A stretch of DNA of 64,000 bases from Massilia sp. ZL223 (GTDB lineage: Bacteria; Pseudomonadota; Gammaproteobacteria; Burkholderiales; Burkholderiaceae_D). The stretch's first letter is position 1, and each line of letters opens with the position of its first letter. The stretch spans positions 1 through 64,000 of the forward strand of contig NZ_JAGPWD010000019.1 of NCBI RefSeq assembly GCF_018119395.1. Reading direction: 5' to 3'. The notes beneath the pieces are model-generated. The model did not search any database. It saw only the letters and a program-made list of their open reading frames with translations, and was not told the origin of the DNA. A program made the position numbers and the translations under genes. Positions 34,940-43,154 of the stretch are shown piece by piece.

Positions 34940-36236
34940 GGCAGGCCACGCTGTCCGGTGTGCGCCGCAGGTGCAGCGCCGCTTCGACGATATCGGCCGC
35001 GCGCGGCGTGCCGCCGGCCTGGGCCAGGTTCGCGGCCAGCGGTTCGAGGCGCTGGCGGAAGCCCGGTTCGTCCAGCAGCCTGCGCACCTGACGGCGGATG
35101 GCCGAGGCGCGGGCGAAGCGCGGCGACATGCGCAGGCCGATGCCGGCATGGACCACCCTGGCCGCCGCTCCGGGATGGTCGAAGGCGATCGGCAGCGCCA
35201 GCATCGGCGTGCGCGCCGCGATCGCGTCCATCACCGTGTTCACGCCCGCATGCGAGACCACGGCGTCGGCGCGCGCCAGCACCGCTTCCTGGCGGGCGAA
35301 GGCGCACACCCAGGTGGCGCCTTCGCCCCGCAAGACCTGCTCCTGGTGAGCATCCAGGCCGCCGCAATGGGCCACCAGCAGCTGCACGTCGAGCGCGCGG
35401 CAGGCGCGCACGATGCGCCGGAACAGGCCGAAGCGCGCGCCCTGCATGCTGCCCAGCGAGGTGAATACAAAGGGACGATCGCTCGCGATCTCGGGCAGGA
35501 AGTAGTCGCGGTCCCTGGCGCTGGCGGCGCGCTTCGTGAAGCGCAGCGGTCCCACGTGGTGGAAATGCGCGGGCAACGCGCGGCGCGGGAAATCGAAGGC
35601 CGAGGTGGTCTGGCTGATTTGCGCCAGCGGCGACAGGCAGTGTTGCAGGTTGTCGCGCTCGCCCAGGCCGAGCAGGCGCGCCTGCAGGGCGATGGCGCGG
35701 CGGTGCGGACTCATCATCCAGTCGTAGACGCGGGTGCTGCCCTCGGCCATCTTGAGGTGGCGTTCGCTCTGGCCGTACTCGAAGGGCATCACCGGCAGCG
35801 GCACGCCCGGCTCGCGGTTGACGGGCAGGGCGCAGGCCACCGAAACGAAGGGGATGCGCAGCGCCTCGGCCACCAGGCCGCCGGCCGCTTCCATCTGGTC
35901 GGCGAGGATGGCGTCGATGCCCAGGGTGTCCAGCGCGGCCGGCAGTTCGCGGCACAGCATGGCGGTGCTGTCGGCCATGTCCTCGATCACGCGCCGCAGC
36001 CCGAGCGGCCCCCCGGGATTGGCCGCGCGCCGCAGCGCCGCCTGTACCGATCCGGGCGGATGGGTGTCGAGGCCCACGGCGTGGAAGCCGATGCGCTCGT
36101 CCGCCACCCATTGCGCGGCGTCCGGGCGGTGCAGGAAGCTCACGCGGTGTCCGCGGTCGATCAGCTCGACGGCGAGCGCCGACATGGCGTTGAAGTGGCT
36201 ATAGAACGCAGGAGTGACGACTGCGAAGTGCGCCAT
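34932..36236 (-). CDS. crtX: zeaxanthin glucosyltransferase
   Basis: A 434-residue GT1 (UGT-type) glycosyltransferase. The N-terminal acceptor domain begins MAHFAVVTPAFYSHFNAMSA, as in CrtX. The C-terminal donor domain has RPFVFTSLGSMQG, VAHCGGL and the UDP-sugar motif region DAVVSHAGVNTVMDAIAARTPMLALPI with a following DHPGAAARV. It would glucosylate the hydroxyls of zeaxanthin made by CrtZ. The start lies 2 bases after the crtE stop. Confidence 0.92.
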   Translation of the reverse strand: MAHFAVVTPAFYSHFNAMSALAVELIDRGHRVSFLHRPDAAQWVADERIGFHAVGLDTHPPGSVQAALRRAANPGGPLGLRRVIEDMADSTAMLCRELPAALDTLGIDAILADQMEAAGGLVAEALRIPFVSVACALPVNREPGVPLPVMPFEYGQSERHLKMAEGSTRVYDWMMSPHRRAIALQARLLGLGERDNLQHCLSPLAQISQTTSAFDFPRRALPAHFHHVGPLRFTKRAASARDRDYFLPEIASDRPFVFTSLGSMQGARFGLFRRIVRACRALDVQLLVAHCGGLDAHQEQVLRGEGATWVCAFARQEAVLARADAVVSHAGVNTVMDAIAARTPMLALPIAFDHPGAAARVVHAGIGLRMSPRFARASAIRRQVRRLLDEPGFRQRLEPLAANLAQAGGTPRAADIVEAALHLRRTPDSVACLG

Positions 36237-36238
36237 GG

Positions 36239-37225
36239 TCAGCCGATGCGTGCGTCGCGCGTCGATCCGGCCTCGGCATGGACCAGGGCGCCGATGCCGG
36301 GCGCGTGGAAGGCATCCGGCACGCCCTGCGAGAACAGCGCGCGCACGAAGCCGCGGGTGCGCTGCCTGCCCTTTAGGGCGGCGCCCAGGTGGCGGTCGGC
36401 TTCCATCAGGTGGATGCTCAGGCGGCGCCTGGCTTCGTCCCTGCCGAGCGCATTGACGAAGGTGCTCTTGCCTTCATCCTTGCCGGTGTCCTTGCCGGTC
36501 AGGCTGCTGTCGGCGCCGTCCTGGAAGTCGTCGCGGATCTGGAAGGCCTGGCCCGCCGCCAGCGCGAAGGCGCGCAGGGCGTCGCCGACGCTGTCCTCGG
36601 TCTGGGCCAGGATGGCCGCCATGTCGACTGCGACGCCCAGCAGCACGCCGGTCTTGAGTTCATTGGTGGCCGCGATCTCGGCCACCGAATGGGCGCCGCC
36701 GCGCAGGTCCATGAACTGGCCGCGCACCAGGCCTTGCGCGCCGATCGTCTCGGCCAGCCGGTTCACGAGCCGGGTGCGGGTGAGCGGGGCGACGTCCTGG
36801 ATCGAGGCGAGGATGGAAAAGGCCCGGCTGAGCAGGGCGATGGACGCCAGGATGGTGACGTCCTCGCCGTACTGCACGTGGACGGCCGGCTTGCCGCGCC
36901 GGAGCATGGCGTTGTCCATGCAGGGCATGTCGTCGAGCATGAGCGAGGCCGCGTGCACCAGTTCGACCGCGCAGGCGACGTCGATCACGGCCGGCGAGGC
37001 GCAGCCCAGGTCGCGCGCCACCAGCATCAGGAGCAGGGGACGCATGCGCTTGCCGGCGCTGAGCGCGCCCGCCCGCATGGCCAGGCTCAGCATGTCGGCG
37101 TGGCCGCGGTGCTCGCCATCGGCCAGCAGGAAGGCGATGCGTTCCTCGAGTTCCTGGCGCATGCCTGCGAGCTCGTCGCGTGGGTCCCTGTCCGGGCCGC
37201 CGAACCGCCTTGTCTGAGTTGTCAT
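36239..37225 (-). CDS. crtE: geranylgeranyl diphosphate synthase
   Basis: Elongates farnesyl diphosphate to GGPP, the entry to carotenoids. Length 328 residues. The first Asp-rich motif is LMLDDMPCMDNA and the second is FQIRDDFQDG; GKRMRPLLLMLVARDLG and KGRQRTRGF are family regions. In the first motif DDMPCMD has the two-residue insertion typical of type II bacterial GGPP synthases. ATG 37225 is chosen because AAGGA lies 9 bases upstream; the longer frame to 37294 has no such site. First gene of the crt operon; a TAAGAT -10-like hexamer and two TGTAAAT repeats lie upstream. Confidence 0.93.
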   Translation of the reverse strand: MTTQTRRFGGPDRDPRDELAGMRQELEERIAFLLADGEHRGHADMLSLAMRAGALSAGKRMRPLLLMLVARDLGCASPAVIDVACAVELVHAASLMLDDMPCMDNAMLRRGKPAVHVQYGEDVTILASIALLSRAFSILASIQDVAPLTRTRLVNRLAETIGAQGLVRGQFMDLRGGAHSVAEIAATNELKTGVLLGVAVDMAAILAQTEDSVGDALRAFALAAGQAFQIRDDFQDGADSSLTGKDTGKDEGKSTFVNALGRDEARRRLSIHLMEADRHLGAALKGRQRTRGFVRALFSQGVPDAFHAPGIGALVHAEAGSTRDARIG

Positions 37226-37617
37226 GCGCCATTCCTTTGCAGAGTGCTGGGAGAGGGAACCGGACGGTCGTCCAGCCGATCTTACCTGAAACAATCTTGA
37301 AAAAACGTTAATGCATGTAAATGCGCGCGGGCTGTTGTAAATCTGGTCTTGCCGGCTAAACAGACAATTTTCTTACCTGTTTGATGCAAATGCCGACAGA
37401 AGCCTGCCTGGTGCATTGTTCGTTTTGCATCCTACATGGAAGCTTGCCGGCGAGACTGTGTCACGATTGGCGAGGCCGGTTCGAAAGCGGTTCAGGGGCT
37501 GGTGCGGCTTGCCGGTCCGTCAACTGGGACGATTTGCCCACCTCAAACGTGCTGCGGATTGCGATAGCATGGCAGCTTCGCCGCCAGCGACGGCTGCGGC
37601 GCCTTCCACCGAACACC
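37226..37617. other. intergenic region between divergent crtE and cyoE
   Basis: The 392-base spacer is AT-rich near crtE (37280-37390) and GC-rich near cyoE. It holds two TGTAAAT direct repeats (37316-37322 and 37336-37342), exactly 20 bases apart. On the minus strand a TAAGAT hexamer lies between these and crtE. The in-frame extension upstream of cyoE is open to 37381 but has no family-like N-terminus. No RNA gene is recognisable. Confidence 0.5.
37316..37342. promoter_or_regulatory. candidate crt operator: TGTAAAT direct repeats
   Basis: TGTAAAT at 37316-37322 and 37336-37342 are in the same orientation with 20-base periodicity, about two helical turns, 91-117 bases upstream of the crtE start codon. 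Regulation of crt operons by MerR/CarA/LitR-type regulators is known in other bacteria, but no such regulator gene is in view and this site does not exactly match a published box. Confidence 0.3.
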
Positions 37618-38541
37618 ATGCCGAATCTCGAAATCGCCCTTGCGGACGCCGATTGCGCCCGCGTCTCCACGCAGCCCGGCCGCCTGGCCCAGTACTGGAC
37701 CCTGACCAAGCCGCGCGTCACCCTGATGACCGTGTTCTGCGCCGTCATCGGCAGCCTGCTCGCCGCCGACGGCTTCCCCGGCTGGGGCGTGCTGTTCTGG
37801 AGCGCGGCCGGCATCTGGCTGCTGGCCGGCGCCGCTTTCGCGGTCAACTGCCTGCTGGAGGCCAAGGTCGACGCGCGCATGGCGCGCACCGCCCGCCGGG
37901 CCACCGCGCGCGGCGAACTGACGCCCTTGCACACCATCGCGTTTTCCAGCCTGATCGGCGGCGCCGGCATGGCCGCGCTGTACTGGATGGTCAATCCGCT
38001 CACCATGTGGCTGACCCTGGCGACCTTTGTCGGCTATGCCTTCGTCTACACCCTCCTGCTCAAGCCGAACACGCCGCAGAACATCGTGATCGGCGGGCTG
38101 GCCGGGGCGATGCCGCCGGCCCTGGGCTGGGCGGCCGTGGCGGGGGAGACACCGCTGCAGGCCTGGCTGCTGGTCCTGATCATCTTTCTGTGGACCCCGC
38201 CGCACTTCTGGGCGCTGGCCATGTACCGGCGCGAGGACTATGCGCGCTCCGGGCTGCCGATGCTGCCGGTCACGCACGGCATGGCGCACACGGGCCGCAT
38301 GGTGTGGCGCTACAGCATCGCGCTGGCGCTGGGCACCGCCTTGCCCTGGGTGGTGGGAATGAGCGGCCTGCTCTACCTGCTGGCCGCGGCGGCGCTCGAT
38401 GCGGTGTTCCTGCGCCACGCCTGGCTGGTGCACCGCCGCTACAGCGACCAGGTGGCGCGCAAGGCCTTCGGCTGGTCCATCGTCTACCTGGCCTTGCTGT
38501 TCGCGGCGCTGCTGGCCGATCACTGGGTCACGGCGCTGTAA
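37618..38541 (+). CDS. cyoE: heme O synthase (protoheme IX farnesyltransferase)
   Basis: A polytopic UbiA-family prenyltransferase of 307 residues that adds farnesyl to heme B. It has about nine helices. The first diphosphate/Mg motif is [20 protein letters not shown], with the N-x-x-x-E...DxxMxRT pattern of CtaB/COX10. The second region is [38 protein letters not shown] is a further family block. The gene is also called ctaB or cox10 and often lies beside cytochrome c oxidase genes; here no oxidase gene is adjacent. ATG 37618 is the family start, without a clear ribosome-binding site. Confidence 0.93.
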   Translation: MPNLEIALADADCARVSTQPGRLAQYWTLTKPRVTLMTVFCAVIGSLLAADGFPGWGVLFWSAAGIWLLAGAAFAVNCLLEAKVDARMARTARRATARGELTPLHTIAFSSLIGGAGMAALYWMVNPLTMWLTLATFVGYAFVYTLLLKPNTPQNIVIGGLAGAMPPALGWAAVAGETPLQAWLLVLIIFLWTPPHFWALAMYRREDYARSGLPMLPVTHGMAHTGRMVWRYSIALALGTALPWVVGMSGLLYLLAAAALDAVFLRHAWLVHRRYSDQVARKAFGWSIVYLALLFAALLADHWVTAL

Positions 38542-38544
38542 GCC

Positions 38545-39297
38545 TCAGGCCTGGGCCATGCCGCCGTCGACGAACAGTTCGGCGCCGTTGACGTAGCTGG
38601 CGTCGCTCGAGGCCAGGAACAGCACGGCCTTCGCAATCTCTTCCGGCTCGGCCACGCGGCCCAGCGGCACCTGGCTGGCCAGCGCGTCCAGCAGGCCTCG
38701 CTGGGCGGCGGCATCGTCGCCGGCCAGTTCCACCAGCCCCGGCGTACGCACCGGTCCCGGGCTCACCACGTTGACGCGGATCCGGCGCTCCTTCAGGTCC
38801 AGGATCCAGCTGCGCGCGAAGTTGCGCACCGCCGCCTTGGTGGCGCTGTAGACGCTGAAGGCCGGGGTACCGGTCACACCGGTGACGGAACTGCTCAGCA
38901 CCACCGATGCGCCCTGGGACAGCAGCGGCAGCGCCTTCTGCACCGTGAACAGCACCGCCTTGACGTTGCGATCGAAGGCGTCGTCCACGTGCTGCTCGGT
39001 GATCTGGCCGAGCGGCATCATGTCGCCACCGCCGGCGTTCGCGAACAGCACGTCCAGGCGGCCGGCGGCGTCCTCAACGGTGGCGTAGACGCGGTCCAGG
39101 TCGGCCATGCTGGTGGAATCGGCCTGGATCGCAGTGGCGTTGGGGCCGATCTTGTCGACCGCGGCGTCCAGCTCGGCCTGGCGGCGGCCGGTGATGAAGA
39201 CGCGTGCGCCTTCCTGTGCGAACAGCTGGGCCGTTGCCAGGCCGATGCCCGCCGAGCCGCCGGTGACGAGTGCGATTTTGCCTTCGAGTTTCTTCAT
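38545..39297 (-). CDS. short-chain dehydrogenase/reductase
   Basis: Classical SDR of 250 residues. The NAD(P) motif is [20 protein letters not shown], with an Arg after the second strand (ITGRRQ) favouring NADP. NAGGG, the catalytic Ser in [11 protein letters not shown], the YSATK Tyr/Lys pair, and PGPVRTP are all present. GGAGGAA lies 5 bases before ATG 39297, fixing the start. The substrate is unknown; a divergently transcribed LysR gene 106 bases away is the likely regulator. It converges on cyoE with a 3-base gap. Confidence 0.93.
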   Translation of the reverse strand: MKKLEGKIALVTGGSAGIGLATAQLFAQEGARVFITGRRQAELDAAVDKIGPNATAIQADSTSMADLDRVYATVEDAAGRLDVLFANAGGGDMMPLGQITEQHVDDAFDRNVKAVLFTVQKALPLLSQGASVVLSSSVTGVTGTPAFSVYSATKAAVRNFARSWILDLKERRIRVNVVSPGPVRTPGLVELAGDDAAAQRGLLDALASQVPLGRVAEPEEIAKAVLFLASSDASYVNGAELFVDGGMAQA

Positions 39298-39366
39298 GAC
39301 TTCCTCCATGTGGTGGGTTGATGGAAGAAGTGTAGATTCTCCATATGCGTAGATAAATCCGGTTTC

Positions 39367-39385
39367 GATGGAATGACTATCCATC
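39367..39385. promoter_or_regulatory. candidate LysR-type operator
   Basis: Inverted repeat GATGGA-N7-TCCATC between the divergent SDR and LysR genes. The position and dyad symmetry are typical of LysR-type regulator recognition sites. It lies upstream of a TACAAT hexamer (39392-39397) that could be the lysR -10. Confidence 0.5.
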
Positions 39386-39403
39386 AATCTGTACAATCGG
39401 TGC

Positions 39404-40312
39404 ATGGACCAATTACTCGCGCTCAAGACCTTCGTGCGTATTGCGGAGGCCGGCAACTTCTCCAAGGCTGCCGACCAGCTGAACCTTCCGCGCTCGACGG
39501 CCAGCAAGATCATCCAGGATCTCGAAGAGCACCTGGGCACCAAGCTGATCCACCGCACCACGCGCCGCATCACGGTCACGCCGGAAGGCGCGCAATACTA
39601 CGAGCGCGCGCTCAAGCTGGTGGCCGAGCTGGAAGACATGGACGCCGAGGCGCGCCGCAGCCGCGCCCAGCCCAAGGGGCGGCTGCGGGTGGACGTCGGC
39701 TCGGTGCTGGCCAACCTGATCCTGATTCCGGCGCTGCCGGCCTTCCGCGAGCGCTATCCCGACATCGAGCTGTTCCTGGGCGTGAGCGACCGTCCGGCCG
39801 ACATGGTGGGCGAGGGCATCGACTGCGTGATCCGTGGCGGCGCGCTGCCCGACACCTCGCTGGTCGCGCGCAAGCTGTGCGAGCTGGAGATGCTGGTCTG
39901 CGCCCACCGCGCGTATGCGCAAGGGCGCGGCCTGCCAACGCATCCGGGCGAGCTGGAATCCGGGCACGCGCTGGTGAGCTACTTCTCTTCGCTCACCGGC
40001 AAGCCCTTTCCGCTGGTGTTCACGCGCGGCGGGGAGACCATCGAGGTCCAGGGCGGCGCCCACATGGCCGTGAACGAAAGCACGGCCCTGGTCGGGGCCT
40101 TGATCGCGGGCCTGGGCATCGGCCAGTGTTTCGAATTCTCGGTGCGGCATCAGCTCGACAGCGGGGAACTGGTGCGGGTACTGCCCGAGTGGCGCCAGCC
40201 GCGCCATCCGCTCTACATCATGTATCCGCCCAACCGCCACCTGCACGGCAAGGCGCGCGTGTTCGTCGACTGGGCGGTCGAGGTCTTCGCCGCCTACGAC
40301 GTCCGTCCCTGA
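39404..40312 (+). CDS. LysR-family transcriptional regulator
   Basis: A 302-residue protein. The N-terminal winged HTH (about 1-60) is [20 protein letters not shown] followed by [20 protein letters not shown]. The C-terminal effector-binding domain (about 90-295) begins [20 protein letters not shown]. Its type (with [28 protein letters not shown]-like segment) is common among LysR proteins that regulate adjacent SDR genes. No ribosome-binding site lies before ATG 39404. With TACAAT at 39392-39397 as -10, transcription would begin at or near the A of the ATG, so the mRNA may be leaderless. Confidence 0.92.
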   Translation: MDQLLALKTFVRIAEAGNFSKAADQLNLPRSTASKIIQDLEEHLGTKLIHRTTRRITVTPEGAQYYERALKLVAELEDMDAEARRSRAQPKGRLRVDVGSVLANLILIPALPAFRERYPDIELFLGVSDRPADMVGEGIDCVIRGGALPDTSLVARKLCELEMLVCAHRAYAQGRGLPTHPGELESGHALVSYFSSLTGKPFPLVFTRGGETIEVQGGAHMAVNESTALVGALIAGLGIGQCFEFSVRHQLDSGELVRVLPEWRQPRHPLYIMYPPNRHLHGKARVFVDWAVEVFAAYDVRP

Positions 40313-40362
40313 TCCGGTTGGCGCGGCCGCCGCGCTCTGCTAACATCGCATCCATTCCATCC

Positions 40363-40465
40363 AGGAGGTACTCGTCCAATGCGCCATTGATGCCGCCGTC
40401 AGTTGACGGCCCGTTCTTCGCCTTCCCGCTCGCGCAGGGAAGTTCGCCGGCATCCTGGAGCATCC
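40363..40465 (+). promoter_or_regulatory. structured leader upstream of the ABC-F gene
   Basis: A perfect AGGAGG (40363-40368) precedes a three-codon ORF (40379-40390). A perfect palindrome GCCGTCAGTTGACGGC (40395-40410) follows. The ABC-F ribosome-binding site CTGGAG lies just before 40466. This layout resembles translational or transcriptional attenuation leaders known upstream of some antibiotic-resistance ABC-F genes. There is no T tract after the hairpin, so a terminator role is doubtful. Confidence 0.4.
40379..40390 (+). CDS. possible leader mini-ORF (Met-Arg-His)
   Basis: ATG-CGC-CAT-TGA with AGGAGG ending 10 bases upstream. A second ATG overlaps the stop (40390-40392) and opens a longer frame that runs into the ABC-F gene out of frame. 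Whether it is translated is unknown. It is too short to be judged by sequence, and the strong ribosome-binding site is the only support. Confidence 0.3.
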   Translation: MRH

Positions 40466-42073
40466 ATGACGACTACCGTACTCGCGCTCGACCGCGCATC
40501 CTTCGTCCTGCCCGACGGCAGGAACCTGTTTTCCGATCTCACCGAACAATTCGACACCCGCCGCACCGGCCTGGTCGGGCGCAACGGCGCCGGCAAGAGC
40601 GTGCTGGCGCGCCTGCTCGCGGGCGAACTGGAACCGGCGGCGGGACGCTGCCTGCGTCCGGGCTCCGTCTACTACCTGGCCCAGCACGCGGGGCAGGGCG
40701 GCGCGCGCACTGTGGCCGAACTGGCCGGCGCCGGCCCGGTGCTGGCGGCGCTGGAACGCATCGAGGCCGGCAGCCTGGAGCCCGGCGACTTCGAGGCGGT
40801 GGGAGAGGGCTGGGACATCCGCCAGCGCCTGGCGCAGGAACTGGAGCGCGCCGGCCTGGGCCATCTTGCACCAAGCACGCCGGTGGCCTCGCTGAGCGGC
40901 GGCCAGGCGATGCGGGTGGCGCTGGCCGGCGCCGCCCTGCGCGACCCGGATGTCCTGATCCTGGATGAACCCAGCAACCACCTCGACCGGGCGGGCCGGC
41001 AGGCGCTCGCCACACAGCTGCTGGCATGGCGCAAGGGCCTGATCGTGATCAGCCACGACCGCGAACTGCTGGGCATCATGGAGCGCATCGTCGAGCTGTC
41101 CGAGCAGGGTTTGCGCAGCTACGGCGGCGACTACGCCTTCTACGAAGCCGTCCGGCGCCAGGAACAGGACAGCGCCGCGCGCCAGCTCGAACACGCGCGC
41201 CTGGCCCTGCGGCGCGACGAGCAGGAGCGGCGCGAGCAGCGCGAGCGCCAGGCGCGCCGCCAGGCCCAGGGCAAGCGCGAAGGCAAAACGGCCAACCAGG
41301 CCGCCATCCTGCTGGGCGGACGCAAGGAGCGCAGCGAAGGCAGCACCGGCCGGCTGCGCGTGCAGCACGAGGCCGCGCGCGAGGAGGGGGCGCGGGCGCT
41401 GCGCGAGGCCGCCCTGCAGCTGCGCGAGGACGCGGCGGTGCGCATCCATGCGGCGGGCGGCGCGGCGCCCGCCCAGCGCCGCGTGGCCCTGCTGGAGGAC
41501 GTGGTGCTGCCGTTCGCACGCGCGCCCCTGGACCGCGTCAGCCTGGGCGTGACGGGCCGCCAGCGCATCGGCATCGAAGGCCCGAACGGCTGCGGCAAGT
41601 CGACCCTGCTGAAGGTGCTGGGCGGCGTGCTCGCCCCGCTGGCCGGTGAAGTCAGCCTGCCGGCGCGCGTGGCCTGGCTCGACCAGCAGCTCGGCATCCT
41701 CGCTCCGGCGCGTTCGACCCTGGACCAGCTGCTGGAGCGCAACCGCAGTGTAGGGGAGGACATGCTGCGCACCTGGCTGGTCCAGCTGGGACTGGACGCC
41801 GACGCCGTGCGCCGCCCCTCCGGCCTGCTCAGCGGCGGCGAGCGCCTGAAGGCGGCCCTGGCCTGCGTGCTGTACGCGGACGAGCCGCCGGAACTGCTGC
41901 TGCTCGACGAGCCGGGCAACCATCTCGACCTGCCCTCGCTGGCCGCGCTGGAAGCGATGCTGAACGCCTACCAGGGCGCGCTGGCGGTGGTGTCGCACGA
42001 TGCCGTCTTCCTGGAGCGCATTGGACTGACGCAGCGCCTGCGGGCCGCGCCGGATGGCTGGCGATTGCTATAA
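40466..42073 (+). CDS. ABC-F family ATPase (ribosome-associated type)
   Basis: A 535-residue cytoplasmic protein with two ABC domains and no membrane segment. Domain 1 has Walker A GRNGAGKS, signature LSGGQAMR and Walker B VLILDEPSNHLD; domain 2 has GPNGCGKST, LSGGERLK and LLLLDEPGNHLD. The interdomain linker (about residues 230-340) is unusually rich in Arg, Glu and Gln, forming a long charged helix pair as in proteins that probe the ribosomal E site. Family roles range from translation-factor (EttA, Uup) to antibiotic resistance; which applies here is unclear. ATG 40466 has CTGGAG 6 bases upstream. Confidence 0.88.
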   Translation: MTTTVLALDRASFVLPDGRNLFSDLTEQFDTRRTGLVGRNGAGKSVLARLLAGELEPAAGRCLRPGSVYYLAQHAGQGGARTVAELAGAGPVLAALERIEAGSLEPGDFEAVGEGWDIRQRLAQELERAGLGHLAPSTPVASLSGGQAMRVALAGAALRDPDVLILDEPSNHLDRAGRQALATQLLAWRKGLIVISHDRELLGIMERIVELSEQGLRSYGGDYAFYEAVRRQEQDSAARQLEHARLALRRDEQERREQRERQARRQAQGKREGKTANQAAILLGGRKERSEGSTGRLRVQHEAAREEGARALREAALQLREDAAVRIHAAGGAAPAQRRVALLEDVVLPFARAPLDRVSLGVTGRQRIGIEGPNGCGKSTLLKVLGGVLAPLAGEVSLPARVAWLDQQLGILAPARSTLDQLLERNRSVGEDMLRTWLVQLGLDADAVRRPSGLLSGGERLKAALACVLYADEPPELLLLDEPGNHLDLPSLAALEAMLNAYQGALAVVSHDAVFLERIGLTQRLRAAPDGWRLL

Positions 42074-42074
42074 T
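42066..42074 (+). promoter_or_regulatory. extended -10 promoter of waaF-hldD
   Basis: TGC-TATAAT, a perfect extended -10 element, lies at the very end of the ABC-F gene, 32 bases before the waaF start. The -35 region is not recognisable, which extended -10 promoters can tolerate. Confidence 0.55.
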
Positions 42075-42105
42075 CCGGGGTTACGAATTCCCACGAAGAA
42101 CGACG

Positions 42106-43143
42106 ATGTTGCGCACCCTTGTCATTTCCCCCAACTGGATCGGCGACGCCGTGATGGCGCAGCCCCTGCTGCGCCGGCTGAAAGAGCTGCATCCGGACCG
42201 GCCCATCGACGTGCTGGCGCCCACCTGGGTGGCGCCGGTATGGCAGGCCATGCGCGAAGTCGACTCGGTGCTCGAGGCGCCGTTCAAGCACGGCAAGCTC
42301 CAGCTCGGCGAGCGCCGCGCCTTTGCCGGGATGCTGAAGGCGCGCGGCTATGCCGATTCCTACGTGCTGCCCAACACCCTGAAATTCGCCCTGATCCCGT
42401 GGCTGGCCGGCATCCCGAAGCGGGTCGGCTACAAGGGCGAGATGCGCTACGGCCTGGTGAATGTCATGCACCACGACGACAAGGCCGCGCCGCGTCCCAT
42501 GGCCCAGTTCTACGCCGCGCTGGCGGACGAGCCGGTGCGCCACCTGCCGCGCCCGGACAAGCTGCCCGAGCCCGTGATGTGGGTCGACGGCGCCCAGGCC
42601 CAGGCCGCGCTGGCGCGCCTGAACCTGCCGGCGGGTCCCTACGTCGCCTTCGCGCCGGGCGCCGAATTCGGCCCGGCCAAGCGCTGGCCGTCCGCCTATT
42701 TCGCCGAGCTGGCCCAGACCATCCGCGCCAAGCGCCCTGACGTCGGCATCCTGCTGATGGGTTCTCCGAAAGACCGCGCGGTGTGCGAGGAGATCACGGC
42801 CGTGGTGCCGGAGGCGCACAACCTGGCCGGCTCCACCTCGCTGAGCGAAGCGATCGCCCTGATCTCGCGCGCGGCCGCGGTGGTGACCAACGACTCGGGC
42901 CTGATGCACATCGGCGCCGCGCTGCGCCGCCCGGTGGTGGCGATCTACGGCCCGACCGACCCGCGCCACACGCCGCCGCTGTCCGAGCTGGCCAAGGTGC
43001 TGTGGCTGCACATCGAATGCTCGCCCTGCCAGCAGCGCGAGTGCCCGCTGGGGCACCAGAACTGCATGAAGCAGATCCCGCCGGCCGCCGTGTGGCAGCC
43101 TTTGCAACCCATGCTCGCCGGCGCGGGCGTCACGACTACTTAA
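42106..43143 (+). CDS. waaF: ADP-heptose:LPS heptosyltransferase II
   Basis: A GT9 glycosyltransferase of 345 residues that adds the second heptose to the LPS inner core at the cytoplasmic face of the inner membrane. The N-terminus [20 protein letters not shown] is the WaaF pattern ([13 protein letters not shown]), with the catalytic Asp. The ADP-heptose region is [20 protein letters not shown] followed by [14 protein letters not shown] Cys-rich segment ([18 protein letters not shown]) is typical of WaaF. ATG 42106 follows an AAGAACGA sequence. It is followed after 11 bases by hldD. Confidence 0.95.
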   Translation: MLRTLVISPNWIGDAVMAQPLLRRLKELHPDRPIDVLAPTWVAPVWQAMREVDSVLEAPFKHGKLQLGERRAFAGMLKARGYADSYVLPNTLKFALIPWLAGIPKRVGYKGEMRYGLVNVMHHDDKAAPRPMAQFYAALADEPVRHLPRPDKLPEPVMWVDGAQAQAALARLNLPAGPYVAFAPGAEFGPAKRWPSAYFAELAQTIRAKRPDVGILLMGSPKDRAVCEEITAVVPEAHNLAGSTSLSEAIALISRAAAVVTNDSGLMHIGAALRRPVVAIYGPTDPRHTPPLSELAKVLWLHIECSPCQQRECPLGHQNCMKQIPPAAVWQPLQPMLAGAGVTTT

Positions 43144-43154
43144 AAGGACCCACC

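Noticed and set aside
37381-37617. N-terminal extension of heme O synthase
   Set aside because: The frame is open upstream, but the translated sequence is Cys/Arg-rich with no similarity to the family and no ribosome-binding site. ATG 37618 gives the normal length.
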